A stretch of DNA of 64,000 nt. It comes from Cryptomeria japonica (Eukaryota > Streptophyta > Pinopsida > Cupressales > Cupressaceae). Shown here piece by piece: positions 22,647 through 35,339 of this stretch (position 1 is its first letter; each line of letters starts with the position of its first letter). A program made the position numbers and the translations under genes. Location of the stretch: NCBI RefSeq assembly GCF_030272615.1, contig NC_081410.1, forward strand, positions 113,959,933 to 114,023,932. The letters are read 5' to 3'. The notes under the pieces are model-generated. The model was given only the letters and a program-made list of their open reading frames with translations. It was not told the DNA's origin and did not search any database.

Positions 22647-23926
22647 TCATTCAGGGATTTCCACACTTGGTGCGGAAACTAGTTCATCATGTGACTTCAC
22701 TTCAGATTTCTTTTTCCAAGTTTTGTCCATATCCGCTTGAACGATTTCAATATCAATCTTCCCTTCAGTGTTGATCGGTATGTTTCCTGATGGATTCTTT
22801 CTCAGTCTACATGCTCCGGTGGTATGTTTCGGTTTGTTGCAGTGATAGCATACCATTCCAAGTGTTCTCCATGGTCCAGTGTTCACATTTCCATTCTTCC
22901 TTCTGCATGTTGTAGCAGTGTATCTGCTACCACAATAGATTAGACAGGTTGCTCTCCAACTAGTTGTCGCTTCACAACAATTTGACCGGTGGTCATGGGT
23001 TCTGTATTGGTTTGGGTTCCAGTTTATAAGAGGTTTAGGGGCGGCTCCATTGGATCTTGGTGGATTATTTCCAGAGTTGTTGATAACTAACCTGCACTCA
23101 AAAGCTCTATGCCCAAACTTGTTGCATGTATAACAGTGACCATTAAATCTACCAGGTCTAGCCACATTATTTTGAAAATAAGGAAAACTATTGTAAGGCT
23201 TGCTCCTACATACATTGGTAGTATTGTCCTTCCTTAAGATAGTTAAAGCAAACAGGTTTAAAAAATTGCTTACCTTTACTTTCGTTGTTGTCCTTAGGTG
23301 TCGATTATTTCTTCAGTGCATCATTCTTGGTTCCAGAGGTCTCACCTTCCTTGTATCCAGAGAAACCAAATCTAGTGGTATCCTTTGATGATTTCACTGA
23401 TTCCAATTTTTGTTCTAACTTGACAGCACTCTGGTTGAACTTAGCAAGTATTTCTTTGGTCTTAGCAAGTTCCTTGGAAAGGGCATCATTGGTCTTCACC
23501 AAGGTTTCATTTTGAGAGAAAGTTGCATTCAGTTTAGCTTGCATTTCTTCTTTCTTTTCTTTACCCTCTTGTAGATAAGTGGTAATGGTACCAACTTCTT
23601 GCTTTAATTTAAAGATCTCATGCTCCTTGTCTTTTACCATATCTTCATCTTTTCTCATGTTTTCTAGTTCCGGACTCATCCTGATAGTCAGTCCTTCTAA
23701 CTCCCTCCTTAGGTTAGTTTTGGATTCATTTAGTTTCTCCACTTCTCCAACTAGGGCATCCATGTTTGCTTCATCAGAGGTGTTATTTTTTAGTAAGTTA
23801 TATCAACTGCTTAGCAAGCTCTCTTCTCTTGACTAAAGAGGCTTTAAACTTGATCTTGAGTTCATCATAGGCTTTCTCAGATTTAGCCAAATGGTGAGTG
23901 AGTTCCCTCATACTGTATTCTCCCAT
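22647..23926 (-). pseudogene. E3 ORF1: coiled-coil and zinc-knuckle gag-like protein
   Basis: Starts at the ATG at 23926 (MGEYSMRELTHHLAKSEK), 35-50 bases after the PBS. A shift and stops near 23800 separate this start from a long open coiled coil (23763-23305: heptad-rich, many K/E/L, for example LVGEVEKLNESKTNLRREL). A poorly preserved stretch follows, then zinc knuckles: CYTCNKFGHRAFEC (about 23130), a degenerate one with CLIYCG (about 22930), and CYHCNKPKHTTGAC (about 22845). It ends VSAPSVEIPE at 22647. Zinc knuckles and position suggest nucleic-acid binding, as in gag nucleocapsid. There is no canonical copia gag domain like that of E4/E6. Confidence 0.78.
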
Positions 23927-23961
23927 ATCTCCTTTCAGTTGGTTAGACTTATGAAAAGGTT

Positions 23962-23974
23962 GGCTCTGATACCA
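23962..23974 (-). other. E3 primer-binding site (initiator Met tRNA)
   Basis: Minus strand TGGTATCAGAGCC, two bases from the 5' LTR; perfect match to the usual copia PBS. Confidence 0.92.
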
Positions 23975-23976
23975 AT

Positions 23977-25051
23977 TGATGAATACTAAGAGGGGGGTGA
24001 ATTAGTATGCCTAAAAACTTAACCAAACTCTTAAACAATTTTCCAGTAGACTGGTGTAGTAGCTTAAACAATAAACTGGTTAAAACATAAATAAGCCAAA
24101 TAGAAAATAAAGCATTCACCCATAAAGCACAATCACCATAACACAAGATATTTTGACGTGGAAACCCAAATGGGAAAAACCACGGTGAGTAAAACTCACA
24201 AGTCAACTATTTGCAAAATAGTAACCAGACCGGTTAAGGTCTTATAATGTTCTTCACCAGAATAGATCCTGTTAGGAATCCACATCTCTAAGTCCTGTTA
24301 AAGACTACCTTGTTAAAGGATTTCAAATCCACAACTATGAACTACCTTGTTAGAGGATTTACAATAGGCTTGGCTGGGCCTACCTAGTTAAGGGTTTCAG
24401 ACTTGTCAAAGATATTAGTAATCAATAAGTGAATGATCTAGATAGTAGCATAGAATGATTGATTAGATCCCTGATAACTCCTTGTTAATGCATTCAAGCA
24501 TTACCTCAGTCTTCTATGCTTTGCACTCTCAATCTCAGTCACAAGATACCTTTCCTCTCAAAAGACTCACACATATCAACTTTTGTTCTTCTCCTAAAAC
24601 CCTATACATGATGTCCTTAAATAGGAACTTGATTTCATGTCGGTCCAATAGGATTAGATTATAATTTCCTAGGTACAGTGCATCTAGGCACATTTGGTAA
24701 CATGGCATAGAAACACCGCTAAAGTGTTGGTGGATGATAACTCATCACACATTACATGTATACCGGTTAATTACATATACCAATCACTGGTTAATAGGTG
24801 AAGACTGGAAAACTTGATCATAGTAGATCTGATCAAAAGATTAATTGTTGCTCAGGGTCTTCGTTTTGCTTGAGGTCTTCATACCACTTGACCAATAAGC
24901 TTCTCCTTTAAAACACTAATAGTCTTCAATCAAATAAAGACTATTCATACAATACTGGTTAGAATAGTTACCGGTTGAGAATAATACATTCATCAAATAA
25001 GTGTGTGTCCATCAATGACAATCACAACTAAACATCATCAAAATACCAACA
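23977..25051 (-). repeat. E3 5' LTR (right copy)
   Basis: 1075 bp, plus-strand ends TGATGAATACTAAG and ATACCAACA. Hairpin motif at 24158-24183 in its best-preserved form. Confidence 0.9.
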
Positions 25052-26267
25052 CTGACAAGTGCTCAATGAATTAACACCCTCTTAGTCGATTGCACAGTTA
25101 TGCATACTTTTGACTATTTTGAATATATATAAATTACAATACTTAACTGATATGTGTCCATTTTGGTCTGATTAATAATAGGCTTAAAGTGTTTATTTTT
25201 TGAAAAAAATGTTGGCATGTATTAGTTATTTGTTGATTATGTGTGGAGTCCAAATGTGGCGGGTCCTATAGCACGTTTAGGACCCCGCACACATATTGGG
25301 CCCTCTCCCCAAGTTGTTATTTCTTATAGACCAATCAAAACCTTTTTTTTTAGAATTATTAAATACTTTATGATATCAATTTTAATATCAATAAAACAAA
25401 AAAAATTGTACAGTTCATATAAAATTGGGTCGAATGGAATCACATTTCAAAAATCTTATGTTATGTTAAAGTCATAAAGACACAAAAAAAGAATGATTAA
25501 ACCCCTAAGTTGATATGTTCTTAGTTTATATACATGTTTAGGGTTATGATAGTTGAATTGTGGTTACCTCAACTCTTAATTAAGTCATATTTTCATTATT
25601 ATATTCTTATCCAATTAATTGGGTCAATTTAGGTTTCAAATTTTAGTATCTAAGTTGGCCTGGGTGATATTCAAGCAATAATTAGAGTGTATATATATAT
25701 GACGTATAGAATGTTAATTGATAATCAAATTATAAATTGTGTTATCATTGGAGTTAATTGGAGATATTCCCACTCAAAATGAGTTTTTTAATTTTTAGTT
25801 ATTATCTAATGTTTTACAACTCATTTTATATTATATTCTTCTATTGTGCAAGTTATTTCATTGCAAGTGGAATCAAAGCATGATCTTAACACCATGAAAG
25901 TAAGAAACAATTCTTGGAAATCATTTTGATAAGAATATCACCCTCTCATTTTGGTGAATCTTTTTAGAGTTTTTCAAAAATATATTAAAACAATACAATC
26001 CATGTTTTAGATAAACTAAAACAAAATTAATTATTTCAAAATTAGGGTTTCCACCTTTCTAACTCCTAGAGTTGAAATTTAGACAACTTATCCTTGATTT
26101 GTGGAGGGTTGAACAAGAAAATGTTGATATATCTGCAACCCTAACTTGAAGGTATTTGAAGTAGATATGAGAAATTTATTGTGAAATTAAGGATTCCACT
26201 AAAATCCACTCTAAAAGATATAACTACGCTAATTATTTAATATTTATTTTTAGGGAGTCACATATAG
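25052..26267. other. AT-rich spacer between E3 and E4
   Basis: No gene seen; only short motif-free frames. It contains a GC-rich inverted repeat: GCGGGTCCTA at 25259-25268 pairs with TAGGACCCCGC at 25278-25288. At 25289-25307 is a 19-bp stretch that matches 1827-1845 in inverted orientation with one mismatch. Confidence 0.55.
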
Positions 26268-27628
26268 TGTTGGCAACAACAAGGAAAAATGAGAGGGGGG
26301 TGAAACAGTTTTCACCGGATTAAACCAATTAAGCACAATCTCATATCTAATCAACTATAGTGAAAAGAAATATAACAACAATAACAGAAACACACATAAC
26401 ACCAATATTTTTGACATGGAAAACCTGGTTAAAGGAAAAAACACGGTGGGAACCCACCCACAATGAGATGATACTCTACAATAGTATGTGTAAATATTAT
26501 AATGAGGAATGCAAATGTATTTAGGCACACTTCCTAGAGCTCACTACTCAAATTACAATGACCCAGAAGGCTCCAACCCTTAGGAAAGGTTCACTACCTT
26601 ACAAAAAGATTTGGACTACAATCTAGAAAGAATGAACTACAAAAATAGCATCTACTAATGCCTGATGACAGTTCTGGTTAAGCTCAAATGTCTTCCTTTC
26701 ACCAATCTCTTCTCAACACATCACACCAAAAGATGAATTCACTTGATTGCACATACACCACTCTCTAATAATGCAAACTCAACAACAACCTCACCAAAAA
26801 AACCACCAATCATGAATACTACACCCATTTATACAAATCATCAACCTTGACTACGAGGTCGGCCAAACCCTTAACACCTAATTACAAAATTACATCACAC
26901 AATACATAAACCAACCATCGGACCAATACAGTATCATAGACATCATAAAATGGACCTAAATCAATTTGTCAAACATGCACCACCACCGGAAATCTCACCA
27001 AGATCAACCGCAACACGTTACACCACCAAAATACTGCATAACACGAAAAATATCACTAGACCAAGAAGATCGTCAATAACTTTCACAGTAATCAATGTGG
27101 ACCACCAAAACAAATATGACATGATTAGGAAATGCCAAAAAACACATTAGAACCATCCGCAATAGCTGCACCAACACCACTTCTTTAAATCTTCATCGAT
27201 TAGCACGCTAACACTCAAGAACACTTAACAGCAGCAACTCGGATAAGAAAGATAGCTTCCAGAGCACCAAATCATGAACCATTTGAAATGAAGATACACA
27301 TGATCATACCAAACACTCTCACAAATCCACAACACAAGATATGATCATACTGGACCACAATGAATCAAACACCAGAATACTACAACACTGAACACTGAAA
27401 ACCAATCTCCATACCGGAATCCTCAAATCAACCAAATCATCACATAGCATCATGGAATAAAAAAATAATGAGGTATCTCTAGTTCATTCAGCATCCTAAA
27501 TAGATAAACCAGTCAGATCAACTCACTGCAATCACCTGATCACCAAAACATTTCTTTGCAATAGCAAAACACAGGAATATGTTGACATCAATGACAACAA
27601 CATATCCTAGTAGTAGCAATAGCCAATA
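26268..27628 (-). repeat. E4 3' LTR (left copy)
   Basis: 1361 bp starting TGTTGGCAACAACAAGG. The end has decayed to GCCAATA where the right copy has TCTAACA. It contains GAGAGGGGGG near the start and a diverged hairpin motif at 26416-26444. Confidence 0.88.
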
Positions 27629-27640
27629 ATATCCCCCTTT
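27629..27640 (-). other. E4 polypurine tract, with upstream duplicates
   Basis: Minus strand AAAGGGGGATAT abuts the 3' LTR. Similar tracts lie at 27708-27715, 27766-27776 (CAAAGGGGGAGA) and about 27811-27820. The 324 bases to the polyprotein stop at 27965 are otherwise non-coding. Confidence 0.75.
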
Positions 27641-27964
27641 GGCATTGATGGCAATATATAAATGTGAAAAACAATCAATGCAAAGGAATAAATTAACACT
27701 AGCAAAACTCCCCCTTAAATCATGCACATAAAGCTCCAAAGATAAGGCAGTTTTTCGTGTTCTTCTCTCCCCCTTTGACAGGAATGCCAAATATATAAAC
27801 TGATTAAACTTCTCTCCCCCAAATGATATAATATCTCCCTCTAGGATAATTGCATAGTTCTTAACAACACACGAACTACTCTAACTGAGTAGCAACATCA
27901 ACTCATCAACCCAAATAAAGAAATAAGACTATGAAGTTCACTAGATTGATGCATCTCAATGCAC

Positions 27965-30900
27965 CTAGTTCTCATTAGGAGGGGTAGAGACCCCTAGCTT
28001 GTCTCTCAAATACACAAATGTATCTATAGGAAAAGGCTTAGTGAAAATATCTACAATCTAATATTTTGTAGATACATTTACTTCATTTTTACTTCTTCAT
28101 CACTAACTTTCTCCCTCAAGAAATGATAATTGATATATGCTTTGTTTTAGAGTGCAGTACTAGATTCTTGAAAATATTAATAGCACTTGAATTGTCACAA
28201 CTTAAATAATAGTAGGATCATCATACACAACTCTAATGTCTTTCAACATTTGTTTCATCCAAACTACCTGAGTACAGTTACTAGCAGCAACAATGTATTC
28301 AGCTTCAGCAATAGATAGAGATATAGCATCTTGTTTCATGCTTACCCATGAAACCAACTTCTTCCCCAAATAGAAAGCTTCGTCGATAGTTCTCTTTCAG
28401 TCATCTACATCACTTGCCCAATAAGAATTAGTATAGGCACATAGCATGAAATCATCATTATTCGGATACCACAACCCATAATCAACAATTCCCTTCAAAT
28501 ATCTAAAAATATTTTTAACAACAATAACATGAGTCTTTTTAGGATCAGCTCAAAATCTAACACATAGACAAACAACATGCATGATATCTGGTCTAGTCTG
28601 AGTTAAGTATAGCAATCCACCAACCATAGATCTATACAAGGTTTGATTCACTTTCTAAGATTTATCATTCTTAGACAACTTGCATCCAATCACCATAGGA
28701 GTTCCAACAGGTTTAGAATCAGCTAGCCCAAATTTCTTCAACAATTCCTTCACATAATTAGATTGAGAATTGAAAATACCTTTACCAGTCTAAGTAATTT
28801 ACAATCCTAAGAATAATTTCATTCCACCTATCATAGACATCTCAAATTCTTTTTGCATATGATCGGAAAACTTCATACTCAAATCATCATCTCCTCCAAA
28901 AATAATGCCATCCAAAAATACTTTAACAATCAAATTGTTATCATTCTCAACCTTAAAGTATAAGTTACTGTCAGCAGTACCTTTATAAAATCCCAACTTC
29001 ATCAAATACTTATCTAATCTTGCATACCAAGCTCTAGGGACTTGCTTCAGTCCATACAGTGCTTTCTTCAATCTGCATACCATGTCTCCTTCATCTAATA
29101 AGGAAAATCCTTCTGGTTTCTCAATATAGACTTCCTCCTCAAGATCACCATTCAAAAAGGCTGACTTGACATCCATCTAATAAACCTTGAAATTCTTGTA
29201 AGTGGCATATGCAAGAAGAAATCTAATAGCTTTAACTCTAGCTATAGGAGCAAAATTTTCTTCATAATCAATACCTTCCAACTGAGAGCATCCCTTGCAT
29301 ACTAATCTTGCTTTATTTCTTACAACTTCATCAACTCCATTCAGTCTATTCTAGAATACCCATTTAGTGCCAATCACATTGTTGTCTTTAGGTCTCAGAA
29401 CAAACTCCCAAGTATTATTCTTCTCAATTTGAGTCAACTCTTCCTCCATAGATTTTATCCAATTCTCATCCTTACATGCTTCAACAACATCTTTAGGTTC
29501 AATCTTAGAAATCAAAAATATCTCTTCAGTAGCAAGTCTTCTCCTAGTCATCACACCCTTGTTTTTATCACCAATTATCTAATTCTCAGAATGATTCAAT
29601 TTCACATACCTCGGAGTCTTTGAATTATTCTGATTCTTGGGCTCTTGAACTTCTTCACTGGGAGCAGCAATATCCGGATTAACTGTCTCTACTGAATTAT
29701 TCCGCTTCAAGATCTCAGTCTGTCCAGGCTTAGAAACAATATCCCGATGATCAATCTCATATCCACATGCTTTGATTTTCTTTCCAAAATATTCATCAAC
29801 CTTCACATTTTCACTTTCCACTATCTTCTTCAACCTCTTATTGTAACACCGGTAGGCCTTTCTCTTAGTAGAATATCCCAAGAACATTCCTTCATCACAT
29901 CTTGCATCAAACTTTCCTATATCTTCATCTCTTTTGATATAATATTTGCTTCCAAAAAATCTGAAATATTTAATTGTAGGAACATGACCAAACCATAGCT
30001 CATAAGGAGTCTTACTAGAATCACCTTTTATATGCACCCGGTTGAATGTATAAACAAAAGTGCTAACAACTTTCTTCCAAAAGGTTTGCACAACATTTCC
30101 TTCAATCAGCATCATTCTAACAGCATCCAAGATTGTTATGTTCTTCCTTTCAACAACTCCATTTTGTTGAGGGGTTCTAGGAGCAGATAATTTTCTTCTA
30201 ATTCTATTCCTCTCATAGAATGTATCAAACTCACCAGACGTGAATTCTCCACCTCTGTCAGATCTCAAACACTTCAGCTTCAACCCTGTCTTAGTTTCCA
30301 CTTTTGCTTTAAATATCTTGAATTTCTCCAATGATTCTGATTTCTCCCTTAGAAAAATCACCCACATCATTCTAGAGTAGTCATCAATTAGCAACATGAA
30401 ATACCTATCACCCTACATGCTTCTCACTCTTATACAACCACACAAGTCAGTATGCACAAGATCTAACAATCCATTAGATGTATATAACTTGCTTTTAAAT
30501 TATGTTCTTGTTTGCTTTCCCAACTGACATTCTTTACTTACCAGATTAGAAGGCTTCACAATCTTAGGAAAATCTCTAATAGCTTGAGTAGAACTTATCC
30601 TTATCATACAATCAAAATTAACATGACACATCCTCACATGCCACAACCAAATTTCATCTATCTGAGCAATCAAACAACTTTTTTCATTGGCATTCAAGTG
30701 AAAGATATTACCTTTAGTTTTAGTCCCTATTGCAATCTCTATACTAGAGGCATTCAGAATCTTGAATTTACCATTCTTGAATTGCAAATCATATCCCTTA
30801 TCAACCATCTATCCAACTCTTAGAAGATAATATTTCAAACCTTCAACATATAAGACATCATCAATATCATTCTTACCATCAAAAGATATATAACCTCTAC

Positions 30901-32177
30901 CACAAATCACACAAGCTTCATCATAACCAAATCTTATTGTACCACCATCATACATTTCCATATTCACAAATTTACTTTTATCACCTGTCATATGATGTGA
31001 GCAACTGTTGTCAATCACCCATTCATCTTTCTCTTTGATCTAAGCAGCCAAAGCTTTCTCCTCAACAATGCAGCTTGTAGGATTCACTAGCACCGGATCA
31101 TCTTCTTTGATAGCAATAAATACAAATTCATCTCCTAAATTCTTATTGTCTAATTCCTCATCTATCACACCTTCATCAATAGTATAATAGCATATCTTCT
31201 AATTCATGTACTTCCGGTAGAGCTTGTAGGACCTATCATTCTTATCATGCTTCTCATATTTATCATGCTTGTCAAATCTATCATGTCTTTCATGCTTATC
31301 ATACCTAGACATTCTTTCAAGATACCTAGAATAAAAATGTCATATCTTATTACAAGAGAAACATTTCAAAGGTAACTTTTCATCATACTTACCGGCTCCC
31401 TTAAGCAATCTTCAAGCAATAAGTGCTTCAAACTCATCCAACTCTTTCTCCTACTCTTCCATCTCTCTCATATCTCTCTCATATCTTGAAACCCTAGATG
31501 AACTCTCTCCCAGATCATACAGTTGCTTCTCGGATACAAAGTCTTTAAATGTAGTCTCAGATGTACCATGTGATTCTCCAAATTCTCTCAACTCAAATGC
31601 AGCTAGCTTACCAACCAACATATCTCTTGGCGTATTAGTCACACTCTGGATCTCATCAATATAATAGAAGCAACTTTAGCTTTATAATTAGAAGGAAAGG
31701 ATCTCAACACCTTAGCAACAATCTCATCTTCCTCAAGAGTTACACTGGCACATCTGATGTTCATAACAAGCTCATTCACTTTAGCCATAAAGGAAGTTAT
31801 GTTTTCATCTTCTCCCATCTTCAATGTCTCATATTTTCCCTTCAAACTCTGCAACTTAGCAACTTTAACTTGTGCATCTCCTTCATACAAGACCTCTAGC
31901 TTTTTCATATCTCTTGTGTAGTCTAAAGTCCCATCAGATTAGTTATCTCAGAATTGGTCAAAGCACTCGGCAATGCTTCCTTAGCCCTTATGTTATGTTC
32001 ATCTTCCTTGATCTCACAAGCAGTAACTATTCCATTTGGAGGAACATTGTAGACATTCTTTGTAATCTTCCTATAATCTTCACCAAGACACTTCAAATGA
32101 ACTTCCATCTGGTCCTTCTATAAAGTATAATTATTTTCATCAAATCTAGGACTCTCCTTAAACACATAGGTTTCCAT
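27965..32177 (-). pseudogene. E4 gag-pol polyprotein, decayed
   Basis: Starts at the ATG at 32177 (METYVFKESPRFDENN) and ends LRDKLGVSTPPNEN with TAG at 27965. Gag is broken by stops and shifts (32108-31451). The zinc knuckle CFSCNKI (about 31360) then has a stop and Tyr for its last Cys. Protease reads VIDNSCSHHM, losing D-S-G (about 31010). GAG-pre-integrase WLWHVRMCHVNF lies near 30655. The integrase core is a long clean frame (30397-29579) with LRSDRGGEF and QQNGVVERKN, followed by the conserved YELWFGHVPTIKYFRFFGS region. RT has [21 protein letters not shown] (split here only by numbering, about 29176-29110), but the YVDD box is FLDGIIFGG (about 28900), so catalysis is lost. RNase H is broken. 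From 31642 to 28799 most fragments share one frame. Confidence 0.9.
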
Positions 32178-32219
32178 CCTAGATCTCCTCAAGTGGTTAA
32201 GCTTCTTCCAGAGGAACTA

Positions 32220-32231
32220 GCTCTGATACCA
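32220..32231 (-). other. E4 primer-binding site (initiator Met tRNA)
   Basis: Minus strand TGGTATCAGAGC, two bases from the 5' LTR; perfect. The following leader (to 32177) closely resembles that of E5. Confidence 0.92.
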
Positions 32232-32233
32232 CT

Positions 32234-33602
32234 TGTTGGCAATAGCAAGGAAGGAAAACTGAGAGGGGGGTTGAATCAATTTTTACTGGATTAAACCAAT
32301 TAAGCACAATCTCGGATCTAATCAATTACAGTAAAAATAAATATAACAACAATAACAACAACACACATAACACCAATAATTTTGACATGGAAAATCTGGT
32401 TAAGGGAAAAACCGCAGTGGGAACCTACCCACAATGAGATGATACTCTGTAGTAGTATGTGTAAATATTATAATGAGAAATGCACATGCATTCAGGAACA
32501 TTTCCTAGAGCTCACTACTCAAATTACAATGACCCAAAAAGCTCCAACTCTTAGGGAAGGTTCACTACCTTGCAAAAACTATTTGAACTACAATCTGAAA
32601 AGAATGAATTAAAAAAATAACTTCTGCTAATGCCTGGTGACAGTTCTGGTTAAGCTCAAATGTCTGGCTTTCACCAATCTCTTCTTAACGCATCACACCG
32701 AAAGATGAATTCACTTGATTGCACATACACCACTCTCTGATAATGCAAAATCAATAACAACCTCACCAAAAAACCACCAATATTACATGAATACTACACC
32801 CATTTATACAAATCATCAACTTTGACTACAAGGTCAGCCAAACCCTTAAAACCTAATTACAAAATTACATCACACGATACATAAATCAACCACCAAACCA
32901 ATACAATTTCATAGACATCATAACATGGACCTAAATCAATTCTTCAAACACGCACCACCATCAGAAATATCACCAAGATCAATCGCAACACGTTACACCA
33001 CCAAAATACTGAATAACAAGAAAAAATATCACCGAACCAAGAAGATCATCAAGAACTCACACAATAATCAATGCGGACCACCAAAACAAATAGGACATGA
33101 TTAGGAAACACCAACAAGCATGTTAGAACCATCTGCAATAGCTGCACCAACCCCACTTATTCAAATCTTCATCGATCAGCACGCTAACACTCAAGAACAC
33201 TTAACAATAGCAACTTGGGTAAGAAAGATAGCTTCTAGAGCACCAAATCATGAACCATTTGAAATGAAGATACACATGAGAATCCCAAACACTCTCCCAA
33301 ATCTACAACACAAGATGATCATACCGGAGCACAACGGATCAAACACCAAAATACTGCAACACTAAACACTGAAAACCAGTCTCCATTCCCAAATCCTCAA
33401 ATCGACCAAATCATTACAATGCATCATGGAATCAATAAAGAATGAGGTATCTCTAGTTGATTCAACATCCTAAACATATAAACCAATTAGATCAACTCAC
33501 TGCAATCACTAGATCACCAAAACATTTCTTTGCAACACCAAAACACAAGAATGTGTTGACATCAATGACAACAACATATCCTAGCAGCAGCAATATCTAA
33601 CA
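32234..33602 (-). repeat. E4 5' LTR (right copy)
   Basis: 1369 bp, TGTTGGCAATAGC to ATCTAACA. Contains GAGAGGGGGG near the start and a diverged hairpin motif at 32387-32415. Confidence 0.88.
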
Positions 33603-35339
33603 TATTTGTCTTGGTAATTCACAGTAAAAAAATTTAGATTATTTGGACTTCTTTGGTGTGATGTATTGCAATAATAAATCATTATGACAAAACCCCCAAT
33701 AAGAGGCAAAAAGAATGTTATCACAACTTAAAAAACTCATAATCAATGAGAATTTAGAAAACTGAGATATTGTTCATCCTAATAATGAATCTTAAATGAA
33801 TAAATTAAAAAATAAATTAACAAGATAGAAATATTATGGTTAATTATAACAAATTGAATGCAAGGGTTGGCTAAGATAATTAATATAGAGAAGATGATGG
33901 AGAGACTTATTCATATGCAACATCCTAGAGATTCTAAACATAGGGAGACACACACCATGGATTGGGAGGAAGATTCTCCTAAGAGAAAGGGTACCTTTAA
34001 ATTTGAATTATACTTGAAGATGGATCATCATTCTTTAGCTAGGAATTTCACACTAAAGTTGATTGTATAGATGTTCAATGAAAAAGACTCTAACCAATTG
34101 GCTAGAAAAAACAAATAGAGAAAACATTTGTTACTCATCATTTTCCTTGTCAAAAAAGGTAGAAATGGATTCCCTATGCTTAGAACTTGACGAATTCATT
34201 TGGTATCATTGGTAATGTGAACACAAGAAAACGAAGGGATGTGTTGTCATTCGATATTTTTTGCAATAGACAATCACTACTTATTAAAATGATATTCTTA
34301 TGGATAGGTATTGTACAAACCTAAAATTGACCATACCCTTATGACTCTACTAAAAACACCTAGACATCACCTTGTGACACATTTATCCTACTTTCCAAAT
34401 TAATTAAATAAGTTATGATATTTAATTAATTTAAATCTATTTTCTCTATTATCTAATTAATTAATTAAATCATGTTTATTTGATTTATTTATCTATTTCT
34501 TCTATTTATTCAAATTAATTAAATAAACTTTGTTTATTTAATTAATTTATCCTCCCACATCACCCTTCTCAAATAATTAATTAAATAATTTTATTATTTT
34601 ATTAATTACTGAAAGTCACATGAAAAGAATATATATAATTAAAGCATGCAAGGAGCAGTTTTGTAGGGCAGATCAACATCACAGCGAGGAGCATTGGAAG
34701 AAATAATGGGGACCCCCTATCCAATAGGCGGGCAAGTATGGTAGAGAATGATTTGTTGTTGGAAAACCCCTGATCTTGAGCTAGCAAAGGAGTGGAGAAC
34801 TTCAGATAGCTCTAATATGATCCAAACTTTGTTGATAAGAGCACATAGAAATTCACTAGGGTAAAGGCACACAACAACAACAACAACGGATGTCGAGAGG
34901 AATTGGTGAGTAGAGCAACCTAGAAGGGATCAAAAAGGTTTGAATTTTAGACCAAGGAAATATAACTGATGCGTCTGACCTGGCATGGCATAGAGAAGCA
35001 GCATCATTTCAACAATCTCAAGGAAAATATGGGATCTGGAACTGCCCCCTCCACAATTCCAACCTAGATCATGGACAACATAGAACCTTTTTGGATCTAT
35101 TGTGACAAAATGGATTTATGAAACAAGTGTAAGGATAATTTTGGCAAGACAATTGGAGTAAGGTGGAAACATCCAACAATTGCTAGAAAAAGGATTAGAA
35201 TTGGGAGCACAAGAAAGGGAGTTGAACAAGTAGGACTTGGAAAGGCAAAGGGAAACTATACCTAGAAATAGATCCTTAACAAGGACTAGTGAATATATAA
35301 TTTATGTCTCAAATCCATAGCACATCCCTAGCTAAGCAT
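33603..35339. other. Spacer before the LINE
   Basis: No gene recognised. 34380-34610 is a run of TTAATTAA-type AT-rich sequence. A 70-codon frame at 33858-34070 lacks known motifs. A short (CAA)n tract lies at about 34870-34888. The part after about 34650 may be the unrecognised 5' end of the LINE. Confidence 0.5.

Larger units (their letters stand above)
17573..25051 (-). mobile_element. E3: large LTR element without reverse transcriptase
   Basis: 7479-bp minus-strand element with LTRs 17573-18659 and 23977-25051, an initiator-Met PBS and a polypurine tract. Inside are a coiled-coil/zinc-knuckle ORF1 and a long ORF2 of unknown function. I find no protease, integrase, RT or RNase H motif in any frame, so it is non-autonomous (LARD-like). 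In the first roughly 320 bp the LTRs differ by about 17 substitutions, nearly all transitions. Its organisation and ORF2 match E5, and its LTR motifs match E4-E6. Confidence 0.9.
26268..33602 (-). mobile_element. E4: Sirevirus-like copia retrotransposon
   Basis: 7335-bp minus-strand element with LTRs 26268-27628 and 32234-33602, a perfect initiator-Met PBS, a duplicated polypurine tract, and gag-pol in copia order. The IIFGG context of the RT box, the large LTRs and the multiple polypurine tracts suggest the Sirevirus (SIRE/Maximus) branch. Target duplications are poor (TATAG at 26263-26267 and TATTT at 33603-33607). Confidence 0.9.

Noticed and set aside
26263-33607. A clean target-site duplication for E4
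   Set aside because: TATAG and TATTT share only the first three bases, so it is not claimed; E4 boundaries rest on LTR alignment, PBS and PPT.
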